The position numbers were made by a program, and so were the translations under genes. Positions 9,801 through 24,700 of a stretch of 64,000 nt of DNA are shown in pieces. The notes under the pieces are model-generated. The model was not told where the DNA came from. It saw only the letters and a list, made by a program, of their open reading frames with translations, and ran no database searches. Source of the stretch: Maniola hyperantus (Eukaryota > Arthropoda > Insecta > Lepidoptera > Nymphalidae); assembly GCF_902806685.2 (NCBI RefSeq), contig NC_048539.1, positions 260,501-324,500 of the forward strand. The letters are read 5' to 3'. Every line of letters begins with the position of its first letter. The first letter of the stretch is position 1.

Positions 9801-12800
9801 CGGGTTAGTGCGGGTCTGTGCCAGTGTGTGAGGCGTTCTCACTTCTCCCCCGATTGCCATCTCGAGCTGTTGCATACTATTTATAGCTACCTAGTAAAAA
9901 AACCGGCCAAGTGCGAGTCAGGCTCGCGCAATGAGGGTTCCGTGCTACAGTCTTATTTTTTCGACATTTTGCACGATAATTCAAAAACTATGATGCATAA
10001 AAATAAATAAAAATCTGTTTTAAAATGTACAGGTGAAGACCTTTCATATGATACCCCACTTAATATAGTCATTCACTTCGAAAGTTGAAAATACTAATTA
10101 TTAGTGACCACAATTTAATTTTTTTTGTGTGATCTAACCCGAAATTCACGGTTTTCAGATTTTTCCCCAAATGTCAGCTATAAGATCTACCTACCTGCCA
10201 AATTTCATGATTCTAGGTCAACGGGAAGTACCCTGTAGGTTTCTTGACAGACAGACAACAAAGTGATCCTATAAGGGTTCCGTTTTTCCTTTTGAGGTAC
10301 GGAACCCTAAAAGTAAGTATGTATGTTAGTCAAACCGCTTGCCTTATGACTGCCGTTATTTTCTTTGAAATACTAAAATGACCCAATAAAGTTCGTTGTA
10401 TCGTATGTTTTGAAATATTGTAGTAACGGTAACTAAGCTACAATTGTTCGGTGTTTGTGCTCGCTCGAGTCCGAGCCACGTCATTTGGTTATGCACTAAG
10501 TAGGTATTGCCAAATGAGATGACCGCATTGCAAGCTGTGAAGGGCGAAAATGACGAATCACACGAAAAAAACCGGCCAAGTGCGAGTCAGGCTCGCGCAC
10601 CGAGGGTTCCGTATTACAGTAGCATTTTTTCGACATTTTGCACGATAATTCAAAAACTATGATGCCTAAAATTAAATAAAAATCTGTTTTAGAATTTACA
10701 GGTAAAGCCCTTTCATATGATACCCCACTTGATATAGTGATCTTACTTCGAAAGTTGAAAATAGCAATATTTGTTCAAAAACACATTTTAATTTCTTTCT
10801 TGTAATGAAACCACAAATTCACGGTTTTCAGATTTTTCCCATCATGTCTGCTATAAGAACTATCTTCCTGCCAAAGTTCATGATTTTAGGTCAACGGGTA
10901 GTACCTACCCTATAGGTTTCTTGACAGACAGATAGACAATTAGATTTTTAACTTTCAAAGTAAGGTTAATATAGGTACCAAGTGGGGTATCATATGAAAA
11001 GGCTTTACATCCTGCAACAGTATTTAATTATTTTTATGCATAATAGTTTTTGATTTATCGTGCCGTATAAATGTCGAATGCGATGGACCGACCAAATTAA
11101 GTCTGCTGTGGGCGGTCCTTTGCACGAGTGTACCAGGCTGTCAGCCAGCAGGGAGAAATGGCGAATGCTCGTGAGGCATATAACATCTGCCCTCAAAGAC
11201 GTTGCTTCGTGATGACCACGACCGCTCTGCCAAGAGTGATACGACAAAGAAGAAGAAGAAGATAAATGTCGAAAAAATATGACTGTAGTACGGCATTCTC
11301 GGAGCGCGAGTCTGACTCGCACTTGGCGGGTTTTTTCTGAGGCAGAGATTTGTTGATTCTTTTTAACACCCGACTGACGACCCAAAAAGAGAGGTGTTAT
11401 AAGTTTGACGTGTGTAGGTATCTGCATCTGTCCGTGGCATCGTAGCTCCTAAACGAATGAACGATTTTGATTTGGTTTTTTTGTTTAAAAGTCTATCTTT
11501 GTTTACGACCTAGATCGTAAGTGTGTTCTAAGTTGCAGTTCGGTGCACTTATTACGGTCTATGTACTTACTTACAACTTAGCATATATACGGCATCGATG
11601 CAGTAAGTTCTTACTGTTTTCTTTGTTCGCCTGCTGGCTGTTAAAATAAAAGTTTTTTCTCGTTTTTCGTGGCCTGAATCACGGTGTTTCATGATTTAAT
11701 GCAAACATTACATGCACGTTAGTTCCTTAGAAAGAGCTCGTGTTAGGATTAAAGCGTTCTTTATGTATAAAAACCACTCACCTGAAAATTTAACTTTTAA
11801 AACTACTTATTCTACAACCTCTGCATTAGTGCTATAAAGTAGGTAGGTATAAACTTTTGCATTTTTTTCTGTGTTTTAGGGATGATGATGATGATGATCA
11901 AATAGTAGAATTCCGCCTTTTACAAACGGCTTTGGCATTTTACAAACGCTCGCTTGTAAAATGCCGGAGGAAAATTGTAAAATGCTTGAAAAAACCCAAG
12001 TAAGTGTATGAAGGTTTATGTACCATCGTACCAGAAATAACACTTTAATTACGTTTTTAGGGTTCCGTACCTCAAAAGGAAAAACGGAACCCTTATAGAA
12101 TCACTTCGTTGTCTGTCTGTCTGTCAAGAAACCTACAGGGTACTTCCCGTTGACCTAGAATCTTGAAGTGTGGCAGGTAGGTAGGTCTTGTAGCAGACAT
12201 AAGAGGAAAATCTGAAAACCGTGAATTTGTGGTTACATCATGAAAAAAAGTTTAAATGTGTTCATGAACAAATAATTAGTATTTTCAACTTTCAAAGTAA
12301 GATTACTATATCGAGTTAGATATCATATGAAAGGGTTTTACCTGTACATTCTAAAACAGATTTATTTTTATTTTTATGAATAATAGTTTTTAATTTATCG
12401 TACTTACAAAATGTCGAAAAAAGTTACCCGGGATTTTTAAGGTATATCCATGATGACGTCGCCGGCATCATATAGTGAAAATTACATAAAAAAACCGGCC
12501 AAATGCGAGTCAGGCTCGCGCAATGAGGGTTCCGTACTACAGTCGTATTTTTTTGATACATAAAAACAAATAAAAATCTGTTTTACAATACATAGGTGAA
12601 GACCTTTCATATGATACCCCACTTGATATATAGTTATCTTACTTAGAAAATTAAAAATACTAATTATTAGTTCATGACCACAATTCAATTTTTTTGTGTG
12701 ATCTAACCCTAAATTCACGGTTTTCAGATTTTTTCCCCAAATGTCAGCTATAAGATCTACCTACCTGCCAAATTTCATGATTCTAGGTCAACGGGAAGTA

Positions 12801-15800
12801 ACCCGTAGGTTTCTTGACAGACAGACAGACAGACAACAAAGTGATCCTATAAGGGTTCCGTTTTTCCTTTTGAGGTACGGAACCCTAAAAAAACTAAAAA
12901 TGTAATTGGAAAAATCTTGAGGGAATCCAAATACCTACCTAAGTACCAAATACATAGGTAACACCAAATGAGAATAATAATATAACAAAGGATTAAGGAA
13001 TAGTAATTACCCAGTACTTACCCAGTAAACCAGAAGTTAATAGTTACAGCTATTCGCATATTTAATTCGGCTAACAACAACGGTAAAAAACTTATTACTG
13101 GCTCTAGCATTCCAGCAACAACCACGTTGCAGTATTTGCATTTCAATTTCAATATTATTAGAATAGCTGATACAACAGATTTGTATTCAAATAAAATTTT
13201 ACAGGTACTTATTTGAATCATCAAATGATTCTACCACTGCCACTGGTTTGAAATGCCTTTGTTTTTTTTTTTTTAAAGAATATTAGCCATGTTAAATGAC
13301 TTATATTCCCCTTTCCTCTCCAACAGCGCCAGGCTTGTGCTAGGAGTAGGTACGACAATAGTGCAACGGGCGGGGTTTGAACCGTCGACCTTTCGGTTTT
13401 CAGTCCACTCCTATACCGGTTGAGCTATTGAGGCTCTAAATTATCTAAATTATCTCTAAATTATCTCTAAATTATCTCTATTGAGGTTTCTTGATCGTAA
13501 TGTGCTGGCAGCCGCACATTACAATCTAGCCTATGAGTGAAGCTAATAAGTAACATTACATATAAATTATTATCCATAGGGCTGTTTAATTCGGTCTGAA
13601 AAATTATGTTGTAAACATCGACTTATAATATATTACTTCGTATGGACAGGGTTATTGAACAAATAAAATGGCACCGACTCATTGGTGCTTGTAACCTCAG
13701 TGACATCTGGATTTCAAACGGGTCGTTCATTTCATTAGTACCTATTTAAGAGGTGGCGCTGATTTATTTGGTTTCTAAACCGTGAAAAATTCTGTTCGCT
13801 TGACCATAATCTTGTCAAAATGTTATATCCTTGGATGAATGTATACCATCGGTGGTTGTAAATATATTGAGAGGCTACTGTAAGATTACGTTGCACTGAC
13901 AATGCTGTATTGTGATGTGCCGAGTGCCGAGCAGGCAGGTGCGTATACAGGGGTCGAGGAAGGCGAGCGGGTGATGTGCTTGGCTGCTCGGAGGGCTATT
14001 GTTGTGGGGCCGCCACTTCCTTCGATTTATTACTAAGCGGGCTTCAGTTGCCTAGACACAACACCTAAATACTCCAAACTCTACGTAAATCTAAACCCAA
14101 ATGTTCTAAGCCTTCATTATCGTCGTCTAAGGCAGTAGGTAGTAATGATCAAATTATCTATTAGGTACAAACGTTTCATTCCTATCTTTGTATGGACTTA
14201 TCTTATGGACTATACCACCTATTAATTATCACCACTATAATATCATATCATCTTACAAATAATAAATTTATGACAATCAGGAAGCGTAAAATTTTACCAA
14301 TTCTGAATAAATAATTTGAGTTTGAGTTTGAGTTTGAGTATACTTATGACATTTTCAGTGGAGAACTCAGTGCTGCGTATATTTGCTTGAAAACACAATA
14401 TACCTACCTACTCAAGGTAAAGTCAATCTTTTGAATCGTCTAGCGCGGACGAAGAAAAGTACCTAGGTGCTTATAAGCACATTATTTTCAGAAGATTTTA
14501 GTACTTAAGAGCTCAATAAGGAAGTGAGTCGTGCGACCGAGATAAAGAAATACTATGCAAATATTTAATTGGGACCTAAGCTTAGCTAATTACCTAGGTA
14601 CGTAATTTTAGTAAATCTTGAAAGTGTGTTGTAATACTTATTTCGCATTAGCTTCGGTAAAAGGAATACTCAAATCAAATGAAAAGACTGGGTTTCGTAA
14701 ATTGAAATCAACGTGGTGTTACAAACAGACATGTCGAAAACGTAAATAAATGGAGGAATTTATATAAGTACAGTAGGCGGCCGAAATTGATGAACACCGG
14801 CTTTTAGAATGACATTTCATCTTTGCAGAGTGTTGTCTCTGCCACTCATACCTATATGACGCTTTGTCGGATTCAACCACTTCAACGACCGAGACAGTGC
14901 TCTATAAAGCTGTCTCCTTCTAAAGATCGATGTTCATCACTTTGTACCTGCAGTAATAGAACTGATATAGTATTGGTATAAGGTTGAATATTTGGAGGCC
15001 TTATCGATCTATAGCGATCTCTTCCAGGGCTTCCAGGCCACCGAACGTGACCAAACGTCATAGGTTCCCTACCTATCGGACGTTCAGGTCAGGTCCAGTT
15101 CAGTGATTTCAGTTTTTCTGATCGTATTTCTTCTGCTATTACGTTTGCGTATCTGTTTATACAAGAGGCCCTCGGAAAAGCAAAAGAGTCTATGATATTT
15201 TATGGTCTAGTTTCACCCCCTTTAGGGGTTGCAATTTATCGAGGGACACACTGTAGTTTAGTGGTTTCAGTTACATTATCAAAGGTTACATCATTTGTAC
15301 ATTAAAACATTGTGATTTCTAATGAGCTAGGTGTGGAAATTAATGACTATAATTAAATTAATTAGATAGGCGCAGACGAAAGCGTTAAGTTATTTGTGGT
15401 TGTTATAACATCCGCGATCATACATCACGGATGTACAGATGGTCTTTATTGTAATTCTCAAGTCAATTGTATTTATTATACTGCTTAGTTGATTTCTTCC
15501 AAACTACCCACTACAAAAGTAATAAATAATCAACAATACTTACATCATAGCTATAATGCGTACAAAATGAGTTCTCACGCGCCATTTTAACTTTGTGTCA
15601 ACTGACATTCCAAAAGTATAATTTTAATCCTTATATGAAAGGTGGTTCGTACTTTTAAATAAATAAAAATATTTTTTATTCAATTGAACTTTTACAAGTA
15701 CTTTTGAATCGTCAAATGTATCTACCACTGGGGCGACGAATTCATTTTGTACGGACTAGGTAAGTATATGCCTAATTTTTCAGTAGATATCTGTAGGTAG

Positions 15801-18738
15801 GTACTCGTTTCTGCTAAATTGCCTAAGTATAATACTATTGATTTCGACAATAGCGTACCTATAGACACGGTAATGTTATCATATTATGATAATATTACCG
15901 TGCTATAGGACCCATAACAATGAATGCAACTTACGAAAACAACAAGTTCCATTATGTGGATAAAGAAAAGGTGGGTGGATTGCGTGAAAGAGGATAATAG
16001 GAGGAGTATAAAAAAGGTGGATAATGCGTTGACGGATGACAGAAGCGAGTGGAAGAACAAGACATGTTGTGCCGACCCCACGTAGGGTAGGAAAAAGACA
16101 GGAAGAAGAGGATGGTTAATGATAATAAAGCTTGGATGAGTTAAAGACAGAAAAATTGTGTTAATTAGGTAGGTACTCAAAACTTGCTATAGTTTCTGAT
16201 ATATTGCAAATAGATTGAACTTTCGAAGCGATAAAGATTGATCCTTATAGGAAAGATCAATGTTTAAAAAACACATTAAAATCACTTATTATTTATTATT
16301 TATTAATTACTTATTAAACAAAAAATCTACCACTTTTTCACAAGGATGATTATATTGAAAACAAACGGGTAAATTCCTACAAGTAGTGATACTTGTAGTA
16401 ATTTACCAGTTACCCTTTTCGAAGAAAAACAACTAATAATAACCTAAATTATAAACGCGATTAATAATGGATAAAATATTTGTAATTGCTTCAAAGTAGT
16501 AGTATATGTGATTAGGTTCCGACGGAGGGGCATTGTTGAAGCAGGCTGTAGGATGTGAGTCCTCAGCACACGAGCGGAGGCCTACCTGTTCAGTTGGATT
16601 ACAATAATTGATGTTTCCTCTTATTATCAAACACACACTCTCGAGGTCCTTTCCTACCTAACTTTAGTTTTAGCATATTGTGTAATGCCAATCAAATACA
16701 GTGCGACAAGGCTCCCTTAGCACTTGAATGACATTGGCAGGGGGCGCTGTTGGAGAACAAAGGCTTAGAATATTCAAACAAGAACAAAGGGGACACTTTA
16801 CGGCAACGTTAGTTCCGATTTTCGTCACGCGCCAAGATAGCCTTGTCCTAACTGTAAGTGTATCTAACAAGAGTACTCGTAGGTTATTATCAATTATCAA
16901 TAATGTGAAATGGGTAGTAGAGATGACACACCTTTCATGGGTGTCCCGCAAGGGTCGTCTCTAGGTCCTTTCATATTTTTGCTTTGTATTTAACTGATCC
17001 ACCCGGCTTCGCTTGGATTTAATTTGATATATCGATATATTAGCACATAATATAAATTATAAAGCCTAAGTTATTTCTGGATAAATTAGCTTTCTAATGG
17101 TGAAAGAATTATTAAAAACGGATCAGTAATTTCAGAGTATGTCGATTACAAACAAAAAACCTTTCTTTTAGGTATATAATATTTTAAGATTAAGTAGTAG
17201 GTTTTTAGGTAGTATAAAATAGATTAAATAATAGATTAAGATTTAAAAAAAATATAATATAAAAATAATAAAATAGTTTATAAACAGTAAATAAAAATCT
17301 GTTTTAAAATGAAGCCCTTTCATATGATACCCCATTTGGTAACTATAGTAATCTTACTTTGAAAGTTGAAAATACTAATTATTTGTTCATGAACACATTT
17401 TAATTTTTTTTTGTGATATATAACCACAAATTCAGTTTTCGGATTTTTCCCCTTTACTTATACTAAAATACCTACCTACCTACCTCCCTTTCAAGATCCT
17501 AGGTCAACGGGAAGTACTTTACCCTCTAGGTTTCTTGACAGACACGACAGACAGACAACGAAGTAATCCTATAAGGGTTCTGTTTTTCTTTTTGAGGTAC
17601 GGAATCCTAAAAATTAACCTAAAATATTGTGATCGATTTCATAATGATTTGCGTGAAATGATAACGAAATTGTATCTAATACAACGCAACTAATTTGCGG
17701 GGAAAAGTTGGAACCGGATCAACGACTATTGACTACTTATTTACCTACCCTCGTTTCGCAATTGGTTTACGGTCATTATTTGTTTTCTGGCATCGATATA
17801 AACGACAAGATATGCCCAAGCGAACAAAACTTTTCACGGTTTTGGAACCAAATAAATCAGCGCCACCTCTTAGATAGGTACTAATGAACGACCCGTTTGA
17901 AATCCAGACGTCACTGAGGTTGCATTAGTGCTAAAGCACCACTGAGTCGGTGCCATTTTGTTTGTTCAATAACCCTAGTTCATAATGAAGTCAATGTTTT
18001 CTGGTAAAGAAATCTGTAGCACTCCAGCGAATATTTAATGCATTGGCTGTGGTCGGCTGTTTCTTTTCACTTTCTTTTGGATGGAGATTATGTATGAGTA
18101 CCTAATAGGTATTGTTATAGCTAAATAGGTACAATACAAGGCTGGCGTAGAGAGGTTACCTCTGGGTTGCCTACTATGAAAATTTAGTGAAAGGGTAGTA
18201 TCTAGTACATGTTTGTATCATTATAGGAAGTATTTTTTGTCCCATACGAACAACAGTCCGTCGTGTGCGCAGATAGTTAAAAATGTCCTATTCTGTATTT
18301 TTTTAACAAATAGATATTGACATCAATAATTAGTAAAGAATTATAATAATGAAAGCAAATGACAACAATGTCAAGGAAATGGTCAGGTCAGCGCAGGACT
18401 CGTGCGGTGACGGACGAGTCGGCGGAACCACGCTTGACGGCTCGTCTGCCAGCCGCCCGCCGAGTGGCGACCATAGCACCAGTAGAATTGTTCATACGGC
18501 ACTCATTATTTACCTTAAAACGTTAAGATACGAAATGCGGAAACGAAAAAATTGGCGACCGCATTTCACAGTGCTAGTATAGTAGACACAAAGATGATGA
18601 CGTGTGAAATTGTTCATACCTATGACACATTTTGTCACATAAGCCAAAACACACGTATCTCAAGAATTGACAGTATTGGTTATAAATAAATGCAATATGG
18701 AGACGAACTGTATAGGAACAGCGTTCGACCACCATGTC

Positions 18739-18773
<35 letters not shown>

Positions 18774-21700
18774 TGTTCATTTTAAAGTACCTAAGCCGGA
18801 AATAGGTACGAGGAGCTCTCATGCTCGTACTATCGCTAGACTGTCAATCACACGTCCATTGTCTTGTGGTATATCCGACCAACCACATACATCGACATAA
18901 CTTCCGATCTACATAATATGAGTAGGTAGTTGGTATAACGATGCACTTAAATACTATAATTCGCTATACTTCGATTGACTCTTCAAATTATATGGCTCTA
19001 TCACATAAATCACTGCAAAGAAATAATATTACATTCCCATACTTCCTGCCAAATCGAAAGTACTTACTTTTACTATCGATACTTATGCACTTATATTCGA
19101 ACTAGATGATGCCCGCGACTTCGCGTGGATATAGTTTTTTTTAAATCCCGTGGGAACTCTTTAATTTTCCGGGATAAAAAGTAGTCTATGTACATAAGCC
19201 CCGGGACATAAGCTAACTCTGTGCCAAATTTCATCAAAATCGGTTGAACGGATAGGCTAGCTAGCAGACAGTCAGACAGACAGACAGACACACTTTCGCA
19301 TTTATAATATTAGTATGGATGTTGCCACAGTTTCAATGAGTACATAGATCGGTGCCTATACCTACCTAACGAACCACAGAAGATATCACAGTAAAAAGAA
19401 AGTCTCGTCTCAATTCAACCTGAAAATAAGAATAAGAATAATCTTTATTTGTTCACAAAACTTTGACCACAAAAAGATAAATGTAAAACTAAAATTAAGA
19501 GGGTTAGTTCCAAGCGCGCCCTGCTCTAACACAAGCCCAACAAACATCCTGCACCGCTGCGTCAGAGAGGTCAATGATATTTTTTTTGGTAAAAGGTAAA
19601 TGTGTTCATAGAAACAGTAAAGTTGCCGGCAGGTGCGTCAGGCAGACAAGTGGGGCAGGCGGCAGCGGACGATGGTATCGCAATAAATCCCCTCGCAACT
19701 TCCGCCTCGTTCACTATTCAAAATGGCGGTGGTTCTACGGGCGAGAGTCGAAACCGCTGACCCTAGTCCGAACTCCGAACACTTCTGTATTGAGGCTAGC
19801 TTTATCCTCGCAATTAAACAATAAGTTTTGACTACCTCCCTGGCGCAGTGGTAAGCACTGTGGTCTTATTAGTGGGAGGTCCCGGGTTCGATTCCTAGCA
19901 GGGATTTGGAATTTTATAATTTCTAAGTTTCTGGTCTGGTCTGGTGGGACGCTTCGACTACCACTTCCGGCTTCGTGGCTAGTTACCACCATACCCGCAA
20001 AGCCGTGCCGCAGCCAAGCGATGTAGCGTTCCGGTACGATGCCGTGTAGAAACCAAAGGGGCATGGGTTTATTAAAAACTGTCATACCCCTTCCAGGTTA
20101 GCCCGTTTCCATCTTAGACTACATCGTCACTTACCACCAGATGAGATTGTAGTCAAGGGCTATCTGAATTTAAAAAAAAAAAGTAGTTTGTCTTTAGTAG
20201 ATTGGATTTAGCTATTGGGGACCAGCTGTATTACAAGAAGAAGCGCTTGACTAAAAAAAATTCGTAAACTTCGCCCATTGTCCTTCCTCTATGTAAATTC
20301 TTTTGACGATCAAAAGCACGTTTTGTATAAGTTTATTTGAAAACAAATGTATTCTATTCTGCATTTCAGGTACTCTTAATTCTTATTGGATTGACTCCTA
20401 TTTTTTAAATTATAGACTTTTGTTGCAAGTACTTTTGTGCCAGGCATTTAAGGTTTTCAAGGAGATTAAAACTAGCCCCCCCAGTTGTGTAAGAAAAACG
20501 TATTCATCTTTATCGTAATCGTCAACAAATTCTGCCCTTTGATTGGCTGTGAAAAAATGTAAACACTAATCAAAGGGCAGAATTTGTTGACGATTACGAT
20601 AACAATGAATACATTTTTCTTACACAACCGGAGGGCAGTTCTTTGATCCGTTGGTACCTTTTATATTCCAAGAAAATGGTATCTAAGTTTCACATTAAGG
20701 TTATAATTAAGCTATATTGCCAGTGAATAATCGCAAATAAATACAGGGTCATCCTCGCCACCCGCGCTCGCAGCAATAGCGCTCTCCATACGTTCTCGGG
20801 GTGAGTCAGTACCCAGGACCTTATCGGTTCTTGAGCACCCCACAGCACAAACGTAGAGGCAATTAGCCAATGTATGAGTTATGTTTTTGCAACAGTAAAC
20901 AATACGCACTGAAGTAGATTTTAACTGTAAGGAGTTACGGCAAAATGAAGATATCAATAATAAACATCAAAGTTTAGTATTTTTCAAATACATACGTGGG
21001 AACATGATGTATAAGTACGCGACAGGTCGAGGTGACATCCGGGCTATCCCGCACCGGGTTAGCGCGGGGAGCTGTGCAGGCGTGCCAGGCGTCCTCGCCC
21101 TGATTTGCCATCTCGACCTGTCGCTATCTACTATCGAACCACTTCAAAACGTTCAATAAGTTCAAAAAATCACTGAACCAATAGCACTAGAAGAAATACA
21201 ATAGGTGCCTGTAGGCAATAATAAGGCTGCATGATCACGAACACATTTCGATTTAAGACGTATTATTATCTAAAAAGTAAGAGGTCCGACATTACACGTA
21301 GATTAAGGCATTGCATTTCGGATAGCAGCACGTAGCCCCGTGAGAAGACACGCAAATTGCACGCTAGGCGCCCCCAAGGCCATAGGTCACGGGAAAGTGA
21401 CGAAAGTTGACAAATTACGCTCATGACTTTAGGGTAATGTAACTTTGATATGCTTTCTACTTTGGATCCTTGCTTGTTATGTCGTGGGTTTTTGACAATT
21501 TTTCTATTGGCTTTGCCCACAAGCTGGGCTGATTCCTAGTTCTAGAATTTTGCTCATATGAAATAATTATAAGTCCGAGACTAATAACAGGATTGATTTC
21601 CAGTCGTTTATATCGATGTTCCCAGTAGAGATTTTGTCGGAACTTCTCAGGAGAATCTGCTTTCCAAACAGATGGTAGAGTCCTGATAATATCATAAATG

Positions 21701-24700
21701 GCACAAGTTGACCTATCTGGAGTAAATATTTCATTTCATTTTCATCAAAGTTAGAATATCCTGTATTTTAAGCCTGACTGGATACTTTCAAACTGCGAAA
21801 GTTTGTTTCAGTCAATTTAATATTATTGGATTGACTGAAACAAACTTTCGCAGTTTGAAAGTATCCATTGCAGTCAGGCTTAAAATACCTGCTATTCTAA
21901 CTTTGATCAAAATGAAATGAAATATTTACTCCAGATATGTCAGCTTGCGATGCCTGCTCAAATAAAAATAGACAAATATGTACAATACTTACAGAATATC
22001 TAGATTTACTGTTTACGAAATAACAACTTCTCCTTATGACTTATTGTTATGTTTAGCAAGTTTTCGTGATAACTTTATCATCATCATCATCATTATGAAT
22101 CGATAGCCTGCTAAGGACTTCCTCTTCCACGTGCCATGGTCTTGCACCTGAATATGGCCTGAATCTAGCAGCTCCATGCGATTCGTTTGATGTCATCTGT
22201 CCACCTAGTGGGAATCTGTTGAACTATGTCGGTTACTCTGATTCTCCTACCGATTTCCTCATTTCTGATTTGATCACGTAGAGAAACTCCGATGATAGAT
22301 AGCTCTCTATCGCCCGCTGAGTGACTCTGGGCTTTCATATGAGGCCTTCGTAAACTTAGTTGTCACATAATTGTTAATGATCTAAAAACTGTATTATCGT
22401 TATTATTTATAGATCAGTTTCAGTTTTCCATTACAAGTATTATTATTTATAATGACAATCTCAAACATAGCAATCACGCAACTCGCACTTTACGCTCTGC
22501 ATCAAACGGTTCAATTAATAACACCTACTTTTTGTTCCAATTATTGTGATTGTTTACGCTCTAGATCGCAACACGCATAATTACTGTATTTAATTGTCAC
22601 ACGCTGATGGATTGTCAATGATAAACTGCATACAAATAGAAATAGCAACTATTGCTATGTTGCACCTAGTTAGTTCACCAACTTTTGTTTCAGGGTTTTA
22701 ACTAATTTCACACACTTTATGTCACAAGCCATACATTAACTGATTTTATATTAATTCAATAGCCACAATTCACAAAACAGTGCAGTGCCAGGAGCGTGTC
22801 AGGGACGTATTCTGTGCTGTGATAACAATAATTAATAGAGTTTGATAACCGATATAATTATTTGACTATAAAATTGGACGTTATCCGGTGGCTCTAGCTA
22901 GAGGCAAATTATCCCTAAGGCAAACTAGGCACGTGCCTAGGGGCGCGAGGTTACAAAGGGGCGCGCGCGATCATATAGAGTTCCATTACCTGGCCTACCT
23001 AATTAACCCTACAAAGTAATACTATCTTGGAGTACCGAAACTCTTCTTTAATATAGCAAAGTGTCATGACGTGATGTTCTTCACTCGTTAACATAGAAAG
23101 CATATCTAATCAGCCAACTACGTATGCAATAAGTATGCAGACGATTCCTTGTTCTTTTGAAATTAGTTAGTAAAAATGTCAATATGGCTGTTAGAGGGGC
23201 GCCTATGAGGTGCTTGCCTAGGGCGCTCTCGACATTTAATCCGCCTCTGGGTGCCCCCCGAAATGAAGTTTTAATAGCTACCTATTTAATAAGCATCTGA
23301 TTAAATGATATGATCAGAAGATCACCAGTTGTAGTGTGCGGATATTATGAGCCAGTTATAACAATTTAACTATGTAAATTCATTACTTTATCTAATAATC
23401 CTCCTACATCGTTTGGTTTGTATATTCAGATACAACAGCGGCCATTGTGCTCAAAACTCTATTGTTGATTGTGAACTATCATGATTATGATTAGGTTCTT
23501 TAATAACTTGCTAATGTCTTAATGGCATTGTGTCTATTATTTGAATATTCTCACCGTTTAATGTTTAATCCGATGCTTTAACCAACCTCAAAGCAATCAA
23601 TGTATTTGCTTTAGTAACATCTTTGTTCTTCCGTTGGTAGGGAGCCATTTCCTTATCCCGTAAAAGAATTATCATCGTGGAACATCACGAGCTGTCCGGC
23701 AAAATACACTCACAACGTCACTATTACCTTTCGATGTCGTACGATGCTGTATTGGTTTGCACGATTCTACCACTGGATTCCACATACTTGCTAGTTTAAA
23801 ACCATCCTCACGATTGAAATTCTGTCGTTTGCGAATTTCAATTGCTTCGCGCACTAGTCTAGGTAGGTATATACCTAGTGGCGGTCTGTGGAGAGAACTC
23901 GAGGATTGCGGAGTTCAATCCAATGTTTTGTGCCTGTCTGAAAAATATGTCGTTAAACCACGAAATAAGCTTAAAATCATTAGAGTTATAAGTGTTGGAA
24001 TATGACCTGCTTTTGGTGCCATTATATTTATCCACGGCTCTTGATACCCATTCACTGCTCCATTAACGTAATTCGTATCGTGACTCGAATCAATATCAGT
24101 TCCGATTTCATTATATTTGTTCTCGCTCCAGATTTTTTTGATTTAAGTAATTTTTTTGTTGCTATTTCTCACGAACGTAGTTTATGATCACTTCTAGTAA
24201 CTTTTCGTGAAATTATGTCACTTTTAATGAAAGTTGGTTGCTTTAAAGGACGCTTACACGGGCAATTGATATTTTGCAATTCTCGTCAATTTAGTCAATT
24301 ATGACGTCAAGACCACATGAAGCAATTTGCTGCAGTGCCTACCCAACAATACCTGTAAATTTTAGCAATGTTAAGCGAAATAATTACTCCAGATTGATCC
24401 ATACGTGTTGCCGAGCAACAATTGCTTAAAATTGCCCATATAAGCGCACCTTTATATTTTGGTCCGGCACAAAGCACCAAACTTATCAATAGTACCAATC
24501 CTTGTAACATGCCTGTAACTAATGCTATAGTTGTTGCATTTCACGAGGGCGAGTGACTTATGCTTGTGTTTAAGTCGTATCGGTATGCGTGAGGTACACT
24601 AAATGTGTGCGTTTGACAGCGCTTGCTCACGACTGATTGGTTCGACATACACGCACACTTACGCAATGACGCATGTAAACGACGTTATAATACCACAAGT

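Noticed and set aside
18349..18582. 77-residue plus-strand open frame
   Set aside because: No domain and no neighbouring exon in phase; lies within the cadherin first intron.
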